From Symsagittifera roscoffensis (lineage: Eukaryota; Xenacoelomorpha; Acoela; Convolutidae), in contig NC_087067.1 of NCBI RefSeq assembly GCF_963678635.1, positions 14,459,018 through 14,523,017 on the forward strand: a stretch of DNA of 64,000 bases, written 5' to 3'. How positions within the stretch are numbered: the stretch's first letter is position 1; each line of letters opens with the position of its first letter. This document shows positions 29,485 to 39,753 of this stretch, piece after piece. The translations under genes were made by a program, and so were the position numbers. The notes beneath the pieces were generated by a model. It had not been told where the DNA came from. It made no database searches and was given only the letters and a program-made list of their open reading frames with translations.

Positions 29485-29941
29485 AGGGGGTTGAGAAATT
29501 AGACGATAAGCAAATTAGACGGAGGTACTTAAAAGGAAATTAGACGGTTTTGCAAAACTGCAATTGTGAGAAAATAGACGAAACTGAGAGATATTAACTT
29601 TGTTTGCACACAAATTGCGTTAGAAAAATAAAATTGTTTGCAGACAACAGTTCAATTTCGGTGGCCAAAAACTTTACAAGTCAATCATGCATAATCTATT
29701 CAATTCAAAACTCTCCTGTAATATTCAGATTTGACATTTTATGTTCATTTAAACTAATTGTTTTGATAGGTATTGACATTTTATGTTCTTTTTGTATTTG
29801 TGAAACTTGGCTCTTAAGAAAAATTTTTGTTGGCCCTTTCCCTTTCGTCTAAAATGCTAGATCTGTAAAAATTAAATTCCGTCTAATTTCGTTTTTTTTA
29901 GCATCCGTCTAATTTGCTTATCGTCTAATTTCCTAGGCCCT
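29485..29941. mobile_element. hAT-like MITE with 8-bp target duplication
   Basis: The 457-bp element is flanked by the direct repeat GGTTCTTA (29,477-29,484 and 29,942-29,949). Terminal inverted repeats share GAAATTAGACGATAAGC followed by AAATTAGACGGA, with outer ends AGGG...CCCT. The motif AAATTAGACGG also recurs inside. An 8-bp target duplication is typical of the hAT superfamily. It has no transposase. Confidence 0.85.
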
Positions 29942-30188
29942 GGTTCTTATGCTAATATAAATCAGGTTCTTATGCTCATATGTAGGAAACAATAGGCTTC
30001 CTAAACAAAAGCAAACAAATTACGATTTGGGATCAAAGATGCGACAGTCAAATAATATTGGAACAAAAAAGGCATAAAACTGAACATAATAGGCATAACT
30101 GCTTAACTTAACTTAAGAGTCATAAAATTAACATAATGAAAGATTGTAGACTGCATCAGAAAAAAAACACGCTATTTTTGAAAAGTCA

Positions 30189-31354
30189 TTGTTCGAAATG
30201 AACTACGAGTGCAAGCCAAACACCAGATTTTCTTCAGTTCCACAAACTTTCACTGATTCAGCTGAAAGTTTGGAGAGAAACCTTCTGATTCCTGAACAGA
30301 GAACCAGCCAGGACTACAGCCGAGACAGGGTCAAAGTGGTTGAAACAAGACAGGCTTCCATTGAAAGAGTTAGCTTCGAGAAACGGTGTTTTCGCTCACT
30401 TGCTCAAGACCGGGACCACTGAAAGGAATTTGAGGTTCTAAGATCTGGTGGGGTATTCGGAACATCCCATCCTCGCTTTTAGCCAGCTAATGAACGTGGT
30501 CGCGTCTTCCAGACCGAGCCGCGTATCGAGAACATGAAAATTTTAAAAGCTGCTTTAAAAAATCACTCCGGAGTAAAAAAAAACTCACAAAGTTAGTTGA
30601 TCAGCAATCCAAGAAAAACTGTTCAAATTAGTCAAACTCATGATTGTGAGGTCACGGATAGCACTCACACTAATGATAAGGCAAAATTTTACCGGAAAAG
30701 TCAAGTCAACTTAATACGAAACTTTATTAGGCCTTAGTTTTCAGCAGCGCCAGGAACAGTAACAATAAATACATAGGAGGATTGTCTTCATCAGCTCATG
30801 AGCAGATCCGAAACAGCTAAGTGATCTAATTAAAGGTACACCTAATTCTTTTAGCATGGATTCTGTCCATGTTAAAAGTACTGAACAGTGAAGAAGAAGT
30901 CACCATCACGACGCTTCCAACGCGTCATTTGCGGCAGACGATCAGCCAACTTTAGCTCAGAAGAGTCTACTCATCAGGTCATCGAAGCTACAAAAGATCA
31001 TTCCACCTACTCCGAAGTCGTAGTGGACCCACTGTAAGCACTAGATCAGCTAGAATAATCGTCGTCTCGGACGACACAAGTGGAGCATTCGATAGAGCAA
31101 GGTGCACGAGGTCATCGATAAGGCCTAAGAAGCCGACAGGTTGCTTTGGTGATCCGTTGCCTCATTCAGTTAAAAGAGCTAAGCTGTCAGAGAATGCCAA
31201 AATATCAAAACAGATTTTTTTGATGTGTACCAAAGAGATTATCCTTCACGCCAACTCGATGACAGGAGGATCTGAGTCATTTCTGAGAACAAAGGGGCCT
31301 GCGACGCCGCTTGAAAAGATTTGCCTTCAGGAAAAGAAGAGCCAAGACAAATAA
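30189..31354 (+). pseudogene. Broken coding-like segments, unknown
   Basis: Two plus-strand stretches have coding-like composition: 30,189-30,422 (Ser/Arg/Glu-rich, 77 codons) and ~30,900-31,354, where open segments in at least two frames (one ending KICLQEKKSQDK) are interrupted by stops. Both lie between the diverged direct repeats at 25.7 and 31.5 kb and may be remains of that unit. I recognise no domain. Confidence 0.25.
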
Positions 31355-31518
31355 ACGTTTTGAGACGTAAGCCTTAAAAATGCTATCTAAACTCTATTTT
31401 TTTTAGTTTCCTCTATATTTTTGCAAATCTTCCAGACCTAAAGTTTTTACTAGATTCAATCGTAGCAACATTCTGTCCTTTAGCCAAAAATAAATTTCTC
31501 CTCCAGTCCCTCGTTTTA

Positions 31519-31811
31519 TCCTACGTATTTGTGTATTTAATGATTTTTCTGTTTAGTGCAGTATGAAATTCAAGGACAATTCTTAACACCGGTCTTTTTT
31601 TTGTCAGACATTTTTGGTGTGAATAATACAGTTTTTCAAACTAGTTTTCAAAACATTCAAATTTTGTAGTCAATATTTAATTGTATTTAATCCTGGAAAT
31701 CAATTACTCTGTTACAATGTTTTGTTCTATCTATTGATATGTAATCATTAACTTACTTTTTGAGTTTTACCCAATAGTTTTTCGGCCGTACAATTCAGAC
31801 AATGTCAGCAG
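31519..31811. repeat. Diverged direct repeat, right copy
   Basis: This is the partner of 25,744-26,055, in the same orientation. It is followed by ATG TCA GCA GAA... and a stop after 16 codons. From here to 32,680 the sequence is AT-rich with no gene; a short relic of the CCCGGGTTGACC-family inner motif lies near 32,080-32,120. Confidence 0.5.
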
Positions 31812-32685
31812 AAAAAAAGGCTAATGAAACTAATCTGCATCATAACTGATACATGCTTGCTAACTCTATGTTCATAAGTGGAATTGCTATTAGATTTTCA
31901 TAAGGGGCCAATCAAAGTATTAGGAAAAACAGAATCGTATTTCTTTTGCATTTTTTTTCAAAGTTTATTGATAAAAATTCTGCACTCAATGATACTTGCT
32001 TGGATTATATTGCCCTACACGCACCGCCATACATCAGAATTGCTAGTCATATAGTTCGATGAAGCAGATGAAAAAATGCGAGTCATACATTTTTCATATA
32101 CGGGAATTGTATGACTAGTTTTTGCAGCATTGGCACTAAATTTGGATCAAATTAAATCCTCCCTCTAAATAGGCCAAGTTAAGATCATCCACCCTGGCGC
32201 TAACTTTGTATTAAGTTTGTCAAGCGCTGCGTCTAAAATGCTTCGATCTAATTGGCTGAAAGTTTAAACTTAGAATCAAATTAACATTCTCCTTCACTAA
32301 ACGGTTTTCGTGGATGCTAACTTGGTACCTATTTTTTAGTAATCTACTTTCAAATAAACATGATATATCTCTGCAAATTTTTGCCTTGCATTAAAATTCT
32401 TCGCCTCAAAAAGTGAGAAAATTCATATATTTGAATAGGTGACATATTTTACAGACTATTCCGCATAGAATTTACATTTCAGTTACTCTATTAAAGAGGA
32501 TTTTCATCTAGTCGTAATTTGTATTTGTTTATCTATTTCTCTTTTTTTTTATCAATTGTTGCTTTTTTCATATAGTTTTTTGATTGAAAATGCATCATTT
32601 TTCCAAGAAATAAACAAATTAGTGATGGTTTTCGATTGAACCAGTTTTCAAGGGCATTTTAGTCCAGACTTCAATGACTTTATAG

Positions 32686-32691
32686 TTTATT
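32686..32691 (-). terminator. Poly(A) signal of the AMOP-VWD gene
   Basis: The minus strand reads AATAAA here, about 60 nt after the TGA at 32,753-32,751. This fits the 3' end of the host gene. Confidence 0.65.
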
Positions 32692-32750
32692 ATAATATCC
32701 ATATACAACTCCGAGGTCAATGTCGTCTTCTTCGGATCTTGTTTCTCGTC

Positions 32751-33005
32751 TCAAGTCATAAATATGCTCAAAAGAGCAACCATCATCGCCAGACAAGCGG
32801 CATTTACTTCTCTCTTAGCGGAGAAGTTCTGGGGTGGGTTGGTTGGCTCCTGTGCTGGTGCGTTGACCTCGCGTGACCTCTGAGTGAAGAGAGATGTCTG
32901 GGTACCTGGGAAGTTTGACTGCTGTACTGCAGCATAGTCGTCTGCAATTGTGACGTCATCAGTCAGGAACACGTCAAGAATGCAGTTGGGATTGTAGTTG
33001 CAACT
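32751..33005 (-). CDS. AMOP-VWD protein gene, last exon (C-terminus, GPI-signal-like end)
   Basis: The acceptor TTTGCAG (AG at 33,007-33,006) opens the exon in phase 0, matching the donor of the previous exon. The start, SCNYNPNCILDVFLTDD, resembles the Cys-containing segment that follows the VWD domain in MUC4/SUSD2-like proteins. The frame ends ...REVNAACLAMMVALLSIFMT then TGA. A hydrophobic run at the very C-terminus without a cytoplasmic tail looks like a GPI-attachment signal, or a very short membrane anchor. The stretch before it, rich in Pro, Asn and Gln, would be a stalk. Confidence 0.75.
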   Translation of the reverse strand, partial: SCNYNPNCILDVFLTDDVTIADDYAAVQQSNFPGTQTSLFTQRSREVNAPAQEPTNPPQNFSAKREVNAACLAMMVALLSIFMT

Positions 33006-33944
33006 CTGCAAACAAATTATTTAAAGTGGAGCACATGCCAGTGCTCGACCGGGGATGAATAGACAGGAGTTTGGGTCGAGCACAAATTCGAAACATACTT
33101 CGAGAACGGTCGAAACATACCACAAGCACGGTCGGAAAATGCCGATTGTTCCGCGGTAATTCAGAGTCAAAAAAAAATTATTTCAAATATCAACATATTT
33201 ATTAACATTTTCGACTCAAATTGCAAACATTACTCCAAAAAGTTATAGAAGCCTTTCGGCGTTATCAGTTATCAGAAGAAGTTGCAACTGAGCAAACAGC
33301 TTTTTTAATATTACTTCTTTTTCGGCGTTGTAAGGGAACCCTGATAAAGTTATTTTTTGAAGTTCTTGAAAGATCTGAAGCCAGAGATTGCAATAAAAAC
33401 TTGTTTTTTCCTCGTCCAATCGCAAAAACTGGACTTTTTGGTAAAATTCTTGCACCTCCCACCAAACAATTTTGTATTACTAAAAAAATTTAAGAATGAA
33501 TAAAAAAAAGCACTGATTGATCTCTTAGTAAAAAAAAAGAAAAACACCACAAATGGGTTTGCACATTTCTTTAAGAAACATTTTTATAAATGAGCCAGAT
33601 AAGAATTTGAATTCAGCAGCAAATTTTTCTAAGTTGACCTCATTTCAGCTAGCAACGCTCAGATCATAATAAAATCTCACGTCATTTCGGTAAGGAAATG
33701 TCAAAATGTTCTTATCATTTATAAGTTGTTTGCTTACAGTATAGCAGAGCGGCAATTTTTCTTGATTTTTTTAAATCAATTTTTCAGGTTTTTCTAATTG
33801 AGATCATACAAAGAAATTAAGTTTTAAATTTTTCTTGCAATTTGAAAAGTGTCATTACTTTAAAAAGATAAAATTAGCTAAAATTTTGCCTTTTTTCATG
33901 AATTTTTTTATTTAGTAAGAAAAAATGAACAATGAAAGTTGGAA

Positions 33945-33945
<1 letters not shown>

Positions 33946-33979
<34 letters not shown>

Positions 33980-34026
33980 TGTGTTTGTGTGTGTGTGGAG
34001 GGGGGGGGGGGGGGAGGAGGGGGGAT
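33946..34026. repeat. GT microsatellite followed by G-run, inside an intron
   Basis: A (GT)n tract with a few GTTT interruptions runs into a ~16-base G-run and a G/A-rich tail, just after the donor of the 34-kb exon. C-runs at ~34,307-34,328 and G-runs near 34,549-34,560 lie in or near the same introns. Confidence 0.9.
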
Positions 34027-34042
34027 TGGAAAAGAGCCCTAC

Positions 34043-34233
34043 CTGGTTGACTGAAGCAGCGAACTCGGGTGGAACCTCATACACAGCATTCACAGGCCCC
34101 TCCTCCAAATCGGACTCCACCAATGAGAGGGTGTGTCGGAACAGCCAATCAGATTCATTCCTCACTTTCCACGTCTGTCCAAACAGCGCGTGCAGTTGAG
34201 TGTTGTCTGACTCAGGAGCCAACAGTGTGCCAT
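34043..34233 (-). CDS. AMOP-VWD protein gene, exon encoding the end of the VWD domain
   Basis: The acceptor CCAATTTCAG (AG at 34,235-34,234) starts the exon in phase 1, and the donor CAG/GTAGGG (exon end 34,043) leaves phase 0, matching the last exon. The product contains GTLLAPESDNTQLHALFGQTW, the conserved tail of VWD domains in the MUC4/SUSD2 group (typically a G-T-x-L start and an FGxxW motif). It continues directly from DYTTKD of the previous exon. Confidence 0.82.
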
Positions 34234-35284
34234 CTGAAATTGGGTTGGTGAAGTTACTTTGTTTTGTACAGTCAGAAGACAGTAAAAGAGTCTTTTCAAC
34301 TACCTCCCCCCCCCCCCCCCCCCCCCCCACAAACACACCACACACACACAATTTGATTTTTTAGTTTTTATAGTTTTATTACGTGTTATTATGGCTAAAT
34401 GCGTGAATGATAGATGCTACGTTTTAAAGTTGTCAGAAGAAATCTGTTCACAATAAGCAATTTGTTCACCCGCGTGCTATGTTTTGTTGCATAAGGACCA
34501 TATAATAAATTAGTTTTTCAATAGGAATTTGAAATATGAGGCGAGTGGGGGGGGGGGGGGTTTGGAAAATAGCCCAGAAAAGTTGCAACTTATTGTTTTG
34601 AATCAATATTATAAAATGATGTTTTATCCGAAATTTTCTTGCTTTCTAAAAACTTACTAAGCTTCAAATTCAAATATGAGTGGAAAAAGGTACGTTGGTG
34701 GGATTTAAAAAGCCAATTTTTAAGATGAATTGTCAAAAACTCTTTTATGTCAAGGTTGGGACTTGTTTCATTGTCCCTCATACGCCAATCATCGGCGAGG
34801 ATCCGCAACAGTTTCTGCCTTTTATCCCAAGTCTTACCAGAGAAAACGAGAACTGCCAAAAAAAAATGTTATTTATTCTTTTGATTGGCTAAAAGCGAAA
34901 AGTTTCGATGTTTTTGTGACCTGTTTCTCTCAGTCGGCTTTTTCCCTCTTTAATTTTTTGTCATTTTTTGGCTAAATGTGATTTTTTCCGCTCTAATAAA
35001 TGAAGAAAAATTTAGCTCGGAACAACAAATTGTCCAACATGCAAACTTCTATTTTATTAAGAAAGGGTTGAATCAGTATTACAAAGTTCGAGTTTTAGTG
35101 TCAGGAGAAGCAGTGAAAATGAGCACTAAGTCTATATAAATGTATATAAACAGTTGATGCCAGAAGTTAATTATGTTGACCTTATGTTTAAGTCGAACAA
35201 AAGGTTTTCCGAGCGCTCTCAGAACACTAAAAAGACCCAGACAAAATTTTCAGCGGCGCAAATTTTCGGTGGTTCTATACTTAT

Positions 35285-36367
35285 CTTTCGTGGTGTAGTC
35301 ATTGTTCGCATCTCCATCGTAGAACCCTACCAATCCCCTGGCATGTCCGAAGAACGCAGCCGGCAAAGTTGTGTACATGCCAATGAAACTCTTATCTGGA
35401 ACCTTCATCACATTCAAAATCAGCTGCAGTTCTTCTACTTTCAACTTCATACCACCTTCCAACAGTTCAATTCGGATCCCGTTTCTGGTAAAAGGCGTCA
35501 TGCGTTCATTGGACAGATCTTCGTCGTTTATGTAGAAGACGGTAGTAGCAGAATCTACTCGAAATAACTCGACGTTAGCAGTTTTGTACTTCAACGCAAA
35601 TCCAGATATCATAGCTCCGTTGCCCATTTTTCGAGTACTGATTTGAAGTTGGAAGGGATCTTGAAGATCTGTTACTAGGTATGTGAATACTCCAACGTCC
35701 ATGAAAGAGTACATTAACCCGTCACTGGTTGAAAAATGGGGATCGAATTGAGCGGTAACTGTAACACTTGCAGAGTAAGTTCCGAGAATTGTTGGTCGGT
35801 ATTTCTCATAAATTTCACAGTTTTGTGCATGAATGTCGAAATCATCAACAGTGGCAATGCAGCAATCATTGTACGGTTTCAGGTCTATTTCATAGTGAGA
35901 GAAAATATTGCCGATTGTCCCAGGTTGAAGAGACATGCTTCCGGCGCCTTCATTTTTGGTTCTCAGAAGAGATCCCTCCGAGTTGTAGCAGCACTGGTTG
36001 GTGACGTAATGCTTCGACTCGGTTACGTCATCATCGCATGAAACACTCGGAGACCGGATACAGAAATCGACAGAACCTTGATTGAACTGGCAATCTCTTG
36101 GCTCGCAGTATCCAGCTTTTCTTGCAGACTCCGAGTCAGCGCCCCTTTCTTTGTTACAGCAGAGGTCAAAATACCAGCCATGGGATCCCGAAGTGACTTC
36201 ATTTTTAGCCCAAGTTGCGTCAGTCGTGTTCCCCATTCCTGTGGGACAGGGGTACAAGGAAGTTAGGTCGTCGGCACATGATGACAGATTTCGTTGCGAT
36301 TCTCTTTCAGCCCAGCTTGAACAGTTAGAGTTCACATAACCGATGACTGGGATCGAAGTTGCAATCA
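35285..36367 (-). CDS. AMOP-VWD protein gene, main exon (AMOP domain and VWD domain)
   Basis: The acceptor TTGTTGTTTTAG (AG at 36,369-36,368) starts the exon in phase 1. The first ~200 residues form an AMOP domain: many cysteines, NQCCYNSEGSLL, YNDCCIA and CEIYEKYRPT. A VWD domain follows: FDPHFSTSDG, FTYLV, QLQISTRKMG and GLVGFYDGDANNDYTT. AMOP next to VWD is the core of MUC4, SUSD2 and Drosophila Mesh, extracellular adhesion or barrier proteins. The exon must end at 35,285 (AAAG) to join the next exon in frame, which makes the intron start ATAAGT instead of GT. The nearby GT at 35,280 would put the next exon out of frame. Predicted to be secreted or cell-surface with disulphides. Confidence 0.85.
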
Positions 36368-36989
36368 CTAAAACAACAAAAAATGTTTTTAAACATATAT
36401 TTGAACCACCAAACAAATTGTTTTCATAGGAAATCAAATTTCACGCCATATCTTTTATGCTAACTCAACATCAATGCAAGAAATGATGAGAAAATTGGTC
36501 GCTTGTTTTCAGCTGCAAAACATATGGAAATTTTTTGTTATAAACGGCATGTTTTAGCTTTCAAAAAAAGTAATTAAATGTTTATATTGCAAAAGCAGAT
36601 ATTTTTAATCAGAGAATATCTTTTAATGTGAGTGCCGATTTCGACTGGGGATGTTTTTCAATCAAGCCATTTCGATTTATTTATTAACATTTTGACAAAT
36701 ACTTCAAATATTTTGGCAAATATAAGATTTTTTATCTGTGGTTTTTCTGTGAAGTTATGAAAGTTGTTAATGTGACCTTTTAAGGATAATAATTGCGCAA
36801 TAAATAGTGTTCTTGTCATGGATAAGCAATACCAATAACATAATTCCAAATTGAGATCAAAAATTTGAATCATTATTTAATTAATCCTCCAGGTTTGAAT
36901 AGTTTGTGGGATGATAAAAGTAAGTAAGAACTACAAAAATCTTTCTCCGTTTTTTCTTTCATTAATCAAACTTATAACGAAACATTTTT

Positions 36990-37490
36990 CATTGAGAGTG
37001 ATATTATCTTCTTGAGTCAGCAATCACTGCTAATTTCCCCAATGAGATGCAAACAAGGACGAAATTAACGTGAGGCCAAACTAATTGACCCGATGAGGTC
37101 TTAACGGCTGCGGAGCAAGCGACGCTATCCGTATCGCAATGCAGCACAGCTACTCGACCTGAAGGGTAGTGCCCGGATGGTAAGTGGGGTCGACGATCCA
37201 AAGGTGATCAGCAGATCGTAAACCAAAGTTTAGTGTTTTATTTCGTTTAAACTCTCGTTTCATTACATTCTGCTCAGCAACATCCACACCCTCGACGAGA
37301 TGCGAACAGGGACAAATTTAACTTGAGACTCAGCTAATTAGCCCGATGAAGTCTTAACGGTTGCCAAGCGAGCGACGCTATCTCTACCGTAGTGCAGCAC
37401 AGCTATTCAACCTGAAGGGTAGTGGCCATAAGGGCTGATGGGGTCGAAGATCCAAAAGAGGAGATCACCAGATCGTAAATCATAGCTCGA
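36990..37490. repeat. Two diverged tandem copies of a ~200-bp unit
   Basis: Segments ~37,040-37,225 and ~37,297-37,485 align in direct orientation. Shared blocks are GAGATGC.AACA.GGAC, CCCGATGA.GTCTTAACGG, GCGACGCTATC, GCAGCACAGCTA, CCTGAAGGGTAGTG and CAGATCGTAAA. They are GC-richer than their surroundings. The type is unknown, possibly a SINE-like repeat, but no tRNA-like box was confirmed. Confidence 0.6.
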
Positions 37491-37920
37491 ATTGGTATAC
37501 CACTTCAAGCGCTTGTTCAAGGAAACTAATTACTTCGTGAGCCAAAGAGTTTTTGCGTAGACTTGTGCTTTAACATAGCTTTTTCGATGGTCAAAACTTC
37601 GATCAGGTGTCAGTGGTGAAAAAATAACTTAATGCTCGCGCAGTAGAAAACAGTTAGATGTTAACGGTTCCAGTTCCATGAAATGAGGAGTAACAGGCGT
37701 TATTGTACAGATCGTTAATGATTGCTCCTATAAACAAAACATGGTAGGCAAAACCTCATAAGTTTTATTGCGAGTATCGATGGCAGCGTAGAACACGTGT
37801 TTGATCAAATGCGCGCAAATTTTTTCAAAGAACCACCAAACTGATGCGCACCGGCAGGATTGTGTTTCTATTTAACTTTCTAGTGGGATAACCAGGAGGG
37901 AGCCTGCTTGCTCCAAACTT

Positions 37921-38268
37921 CTACAGAAAAAAAAAATTTTCCTCCACTCCAACAAAATTTGTTTCGTTGTCCGACTGCTCAGCACTGGGTCTACGACAGA
38001 GGGCGAATAACTTTTCAGTCCCAATGGTGAAACACCCGTTGTCAATAAGCGGAACGTTTTTGATGTGCACGGCCTGGGGATATTTTTGTGGGCAAACAAA
38101 AAGACCATCTGTTCTCACAATTGTGGCTGTAAATGTATAAAATGGACCAAACTCTTCTACCTCAAAATTAGTGAAAAGCCGTTGGCGGTAACTAAACCAG
38201 TTGACAGGAAATATGATATGATTGAATGAATTTTGGTTGCTTTGCGTTTTCCTCAGTCGAAACATCAT
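37921..38268 (-). CDS. Uncharacterised 115-codon frame in the large intron
   Basis: The frame ATG at 38,268 to a stop at 37,921 encodes an even-composition, mostly hydrophilic product with scattered aromatics (FGPFYTFTATIV). No domain is recognised. It lies inside the 12-kb intron on the same strand as the host gene. It may be an exon, an element remnant, or chance. Confidence 0.2.
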   Translation of the reverse strand: MMFRLRKTQSNQNSFNHIIFPVNWFSYRQRLFTNFEVEEFGPFYTFTATIVRTDGLFVCPQKYPQAVHIKNVPLIDNGCFTIGTEKLFALCRRPSAEQSDNETNFVGVEENFFFL

Positions 38269-39753
38269 TTCTCATATGCACGGAGCGTTGTTCGCAGACC
38301 CAACACTCCAAAACTCATAAGAACAATGGACTTCAAATAAACTGAAGATTAATGTTTTTTGGGCAAAATGCAGATGCCCTAAATACAATTTCACTAAAGA
38401 TGGCGAGAATTTAGATTATTTAATATTGAAATTTAAACCGATTAAACTAAGTATTAACTCCATTCCTTATAAAAGAATAATACCACCAGAGCCGATAATT
38501 AGTGAGTAACCTGCCAAGCAATTTTTGATAGGTTACCATAATGAAGGAAATTAAAAACAGCCGGTGACAGTTTGCAAATAAATAAAAGGAGCAATTTAAT
38601 ATTTGCAGTTGCTAATTTGGCCTGATCGGTCAATTGACCAGGCCTGCGAGTGTGCGTGGGTTTCGACAATAGTCACAACAACAAGTATCTCTGTTTTTTT
38701 GTGAGACTACTTCTATCAAACAATTACGATAGCAGCTGTAAAATTATCTGTGGTGTCGTCCAAAAACTAATTCGGGACAATGTTAGTAACGACCTTCAAT
38801 TTCAGTTTTTTTGGCAACTCATTGCCAAACGAGAAGCTTACTCAATTATTTTTTCTCAAGCATTCTATAATCCGAGTGTATCAATGCCCGAGTGCTTCTT
38901 TCACCTATCTATAAGGAGCCAAAAAGCCACTGGGATGAAGTGAGTTATTTCACAAGCACATATTGCATCGAAAATTGGTAACTAATTCATTTAGTAAAGC
39001 CCACCCTTCCTGCAATTCAAGCTTAGGACTTGACAGCTCATTGATTAAGGTGTCCCCTCTTTTTCTGAAATCAAAGTGTTTGAAATCAAAGGCTACGAAG
39101 GAAAAAAATGAGCAAAACACATCTTACAAGCTATAGTAAATGAAATTGAACCCACACCGAAAGTGTTAGGGAATCACTAACGAAGAACAATTTTTTTCAT
39201 AGGAGAAAAATTATTGCATGTCATTCGATGAATTGTTGTATAGGATTGTCACGTTGTTGCCCAGTTATGCGCCAATTTTCCTTAAGCAGGACGCAGATAG
39301 CCAGGTAAAAAAACTGAGAGCAAGTTGATGTCTAACGAATGCTTAGAGCTCAAGAAGAATTACATGACTAACAGCAAGAAAGTAACTCTCAGAATTCCAC
39401 TTTAAATCAGAACTCAAATACTCCTAATCGCAAGCAAATTTTACTCTGCGTGCGTCATCGAAATTATGGGTTGATTCAAGTAATCGTCCTGGTAGAACCT
39501 TGTAAGTACTGCAATAGATGCTTCAGGGCATTGTTCAAGGTTTTGCCTGGTGGTTTACTGGGCTTCAAACTTCAAAAAATTTAGGGAATCGTGGGTGCCG
39601 AACTTGAACATCCAATTTGGCATCTTCCTGGTGCGAAAAGCTCGAACAAGCCTGATCACAAGGAGGTTAATCAACGCGGATGTTTTAACCTTGATGTTGA
39701 CGGAAGCAAGTTAGTACGAGTAGTAAGTTTCGCAATAAGGCAAGCGAATGAGC

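Noticed and set aside
33939-34199. 86-codon plus-strand frame starting in the GT repeat
   Set aside because: It is a microsatellite translation plus the antisense of a supported exon.
35280-35285. GT donor (GTATAG at 35,280) for the main AMOP-VWD exon
   Set aside because: It leaves phase 2 while the next acceptor needs phase 1; the joined frame hits a stop within a few codons.
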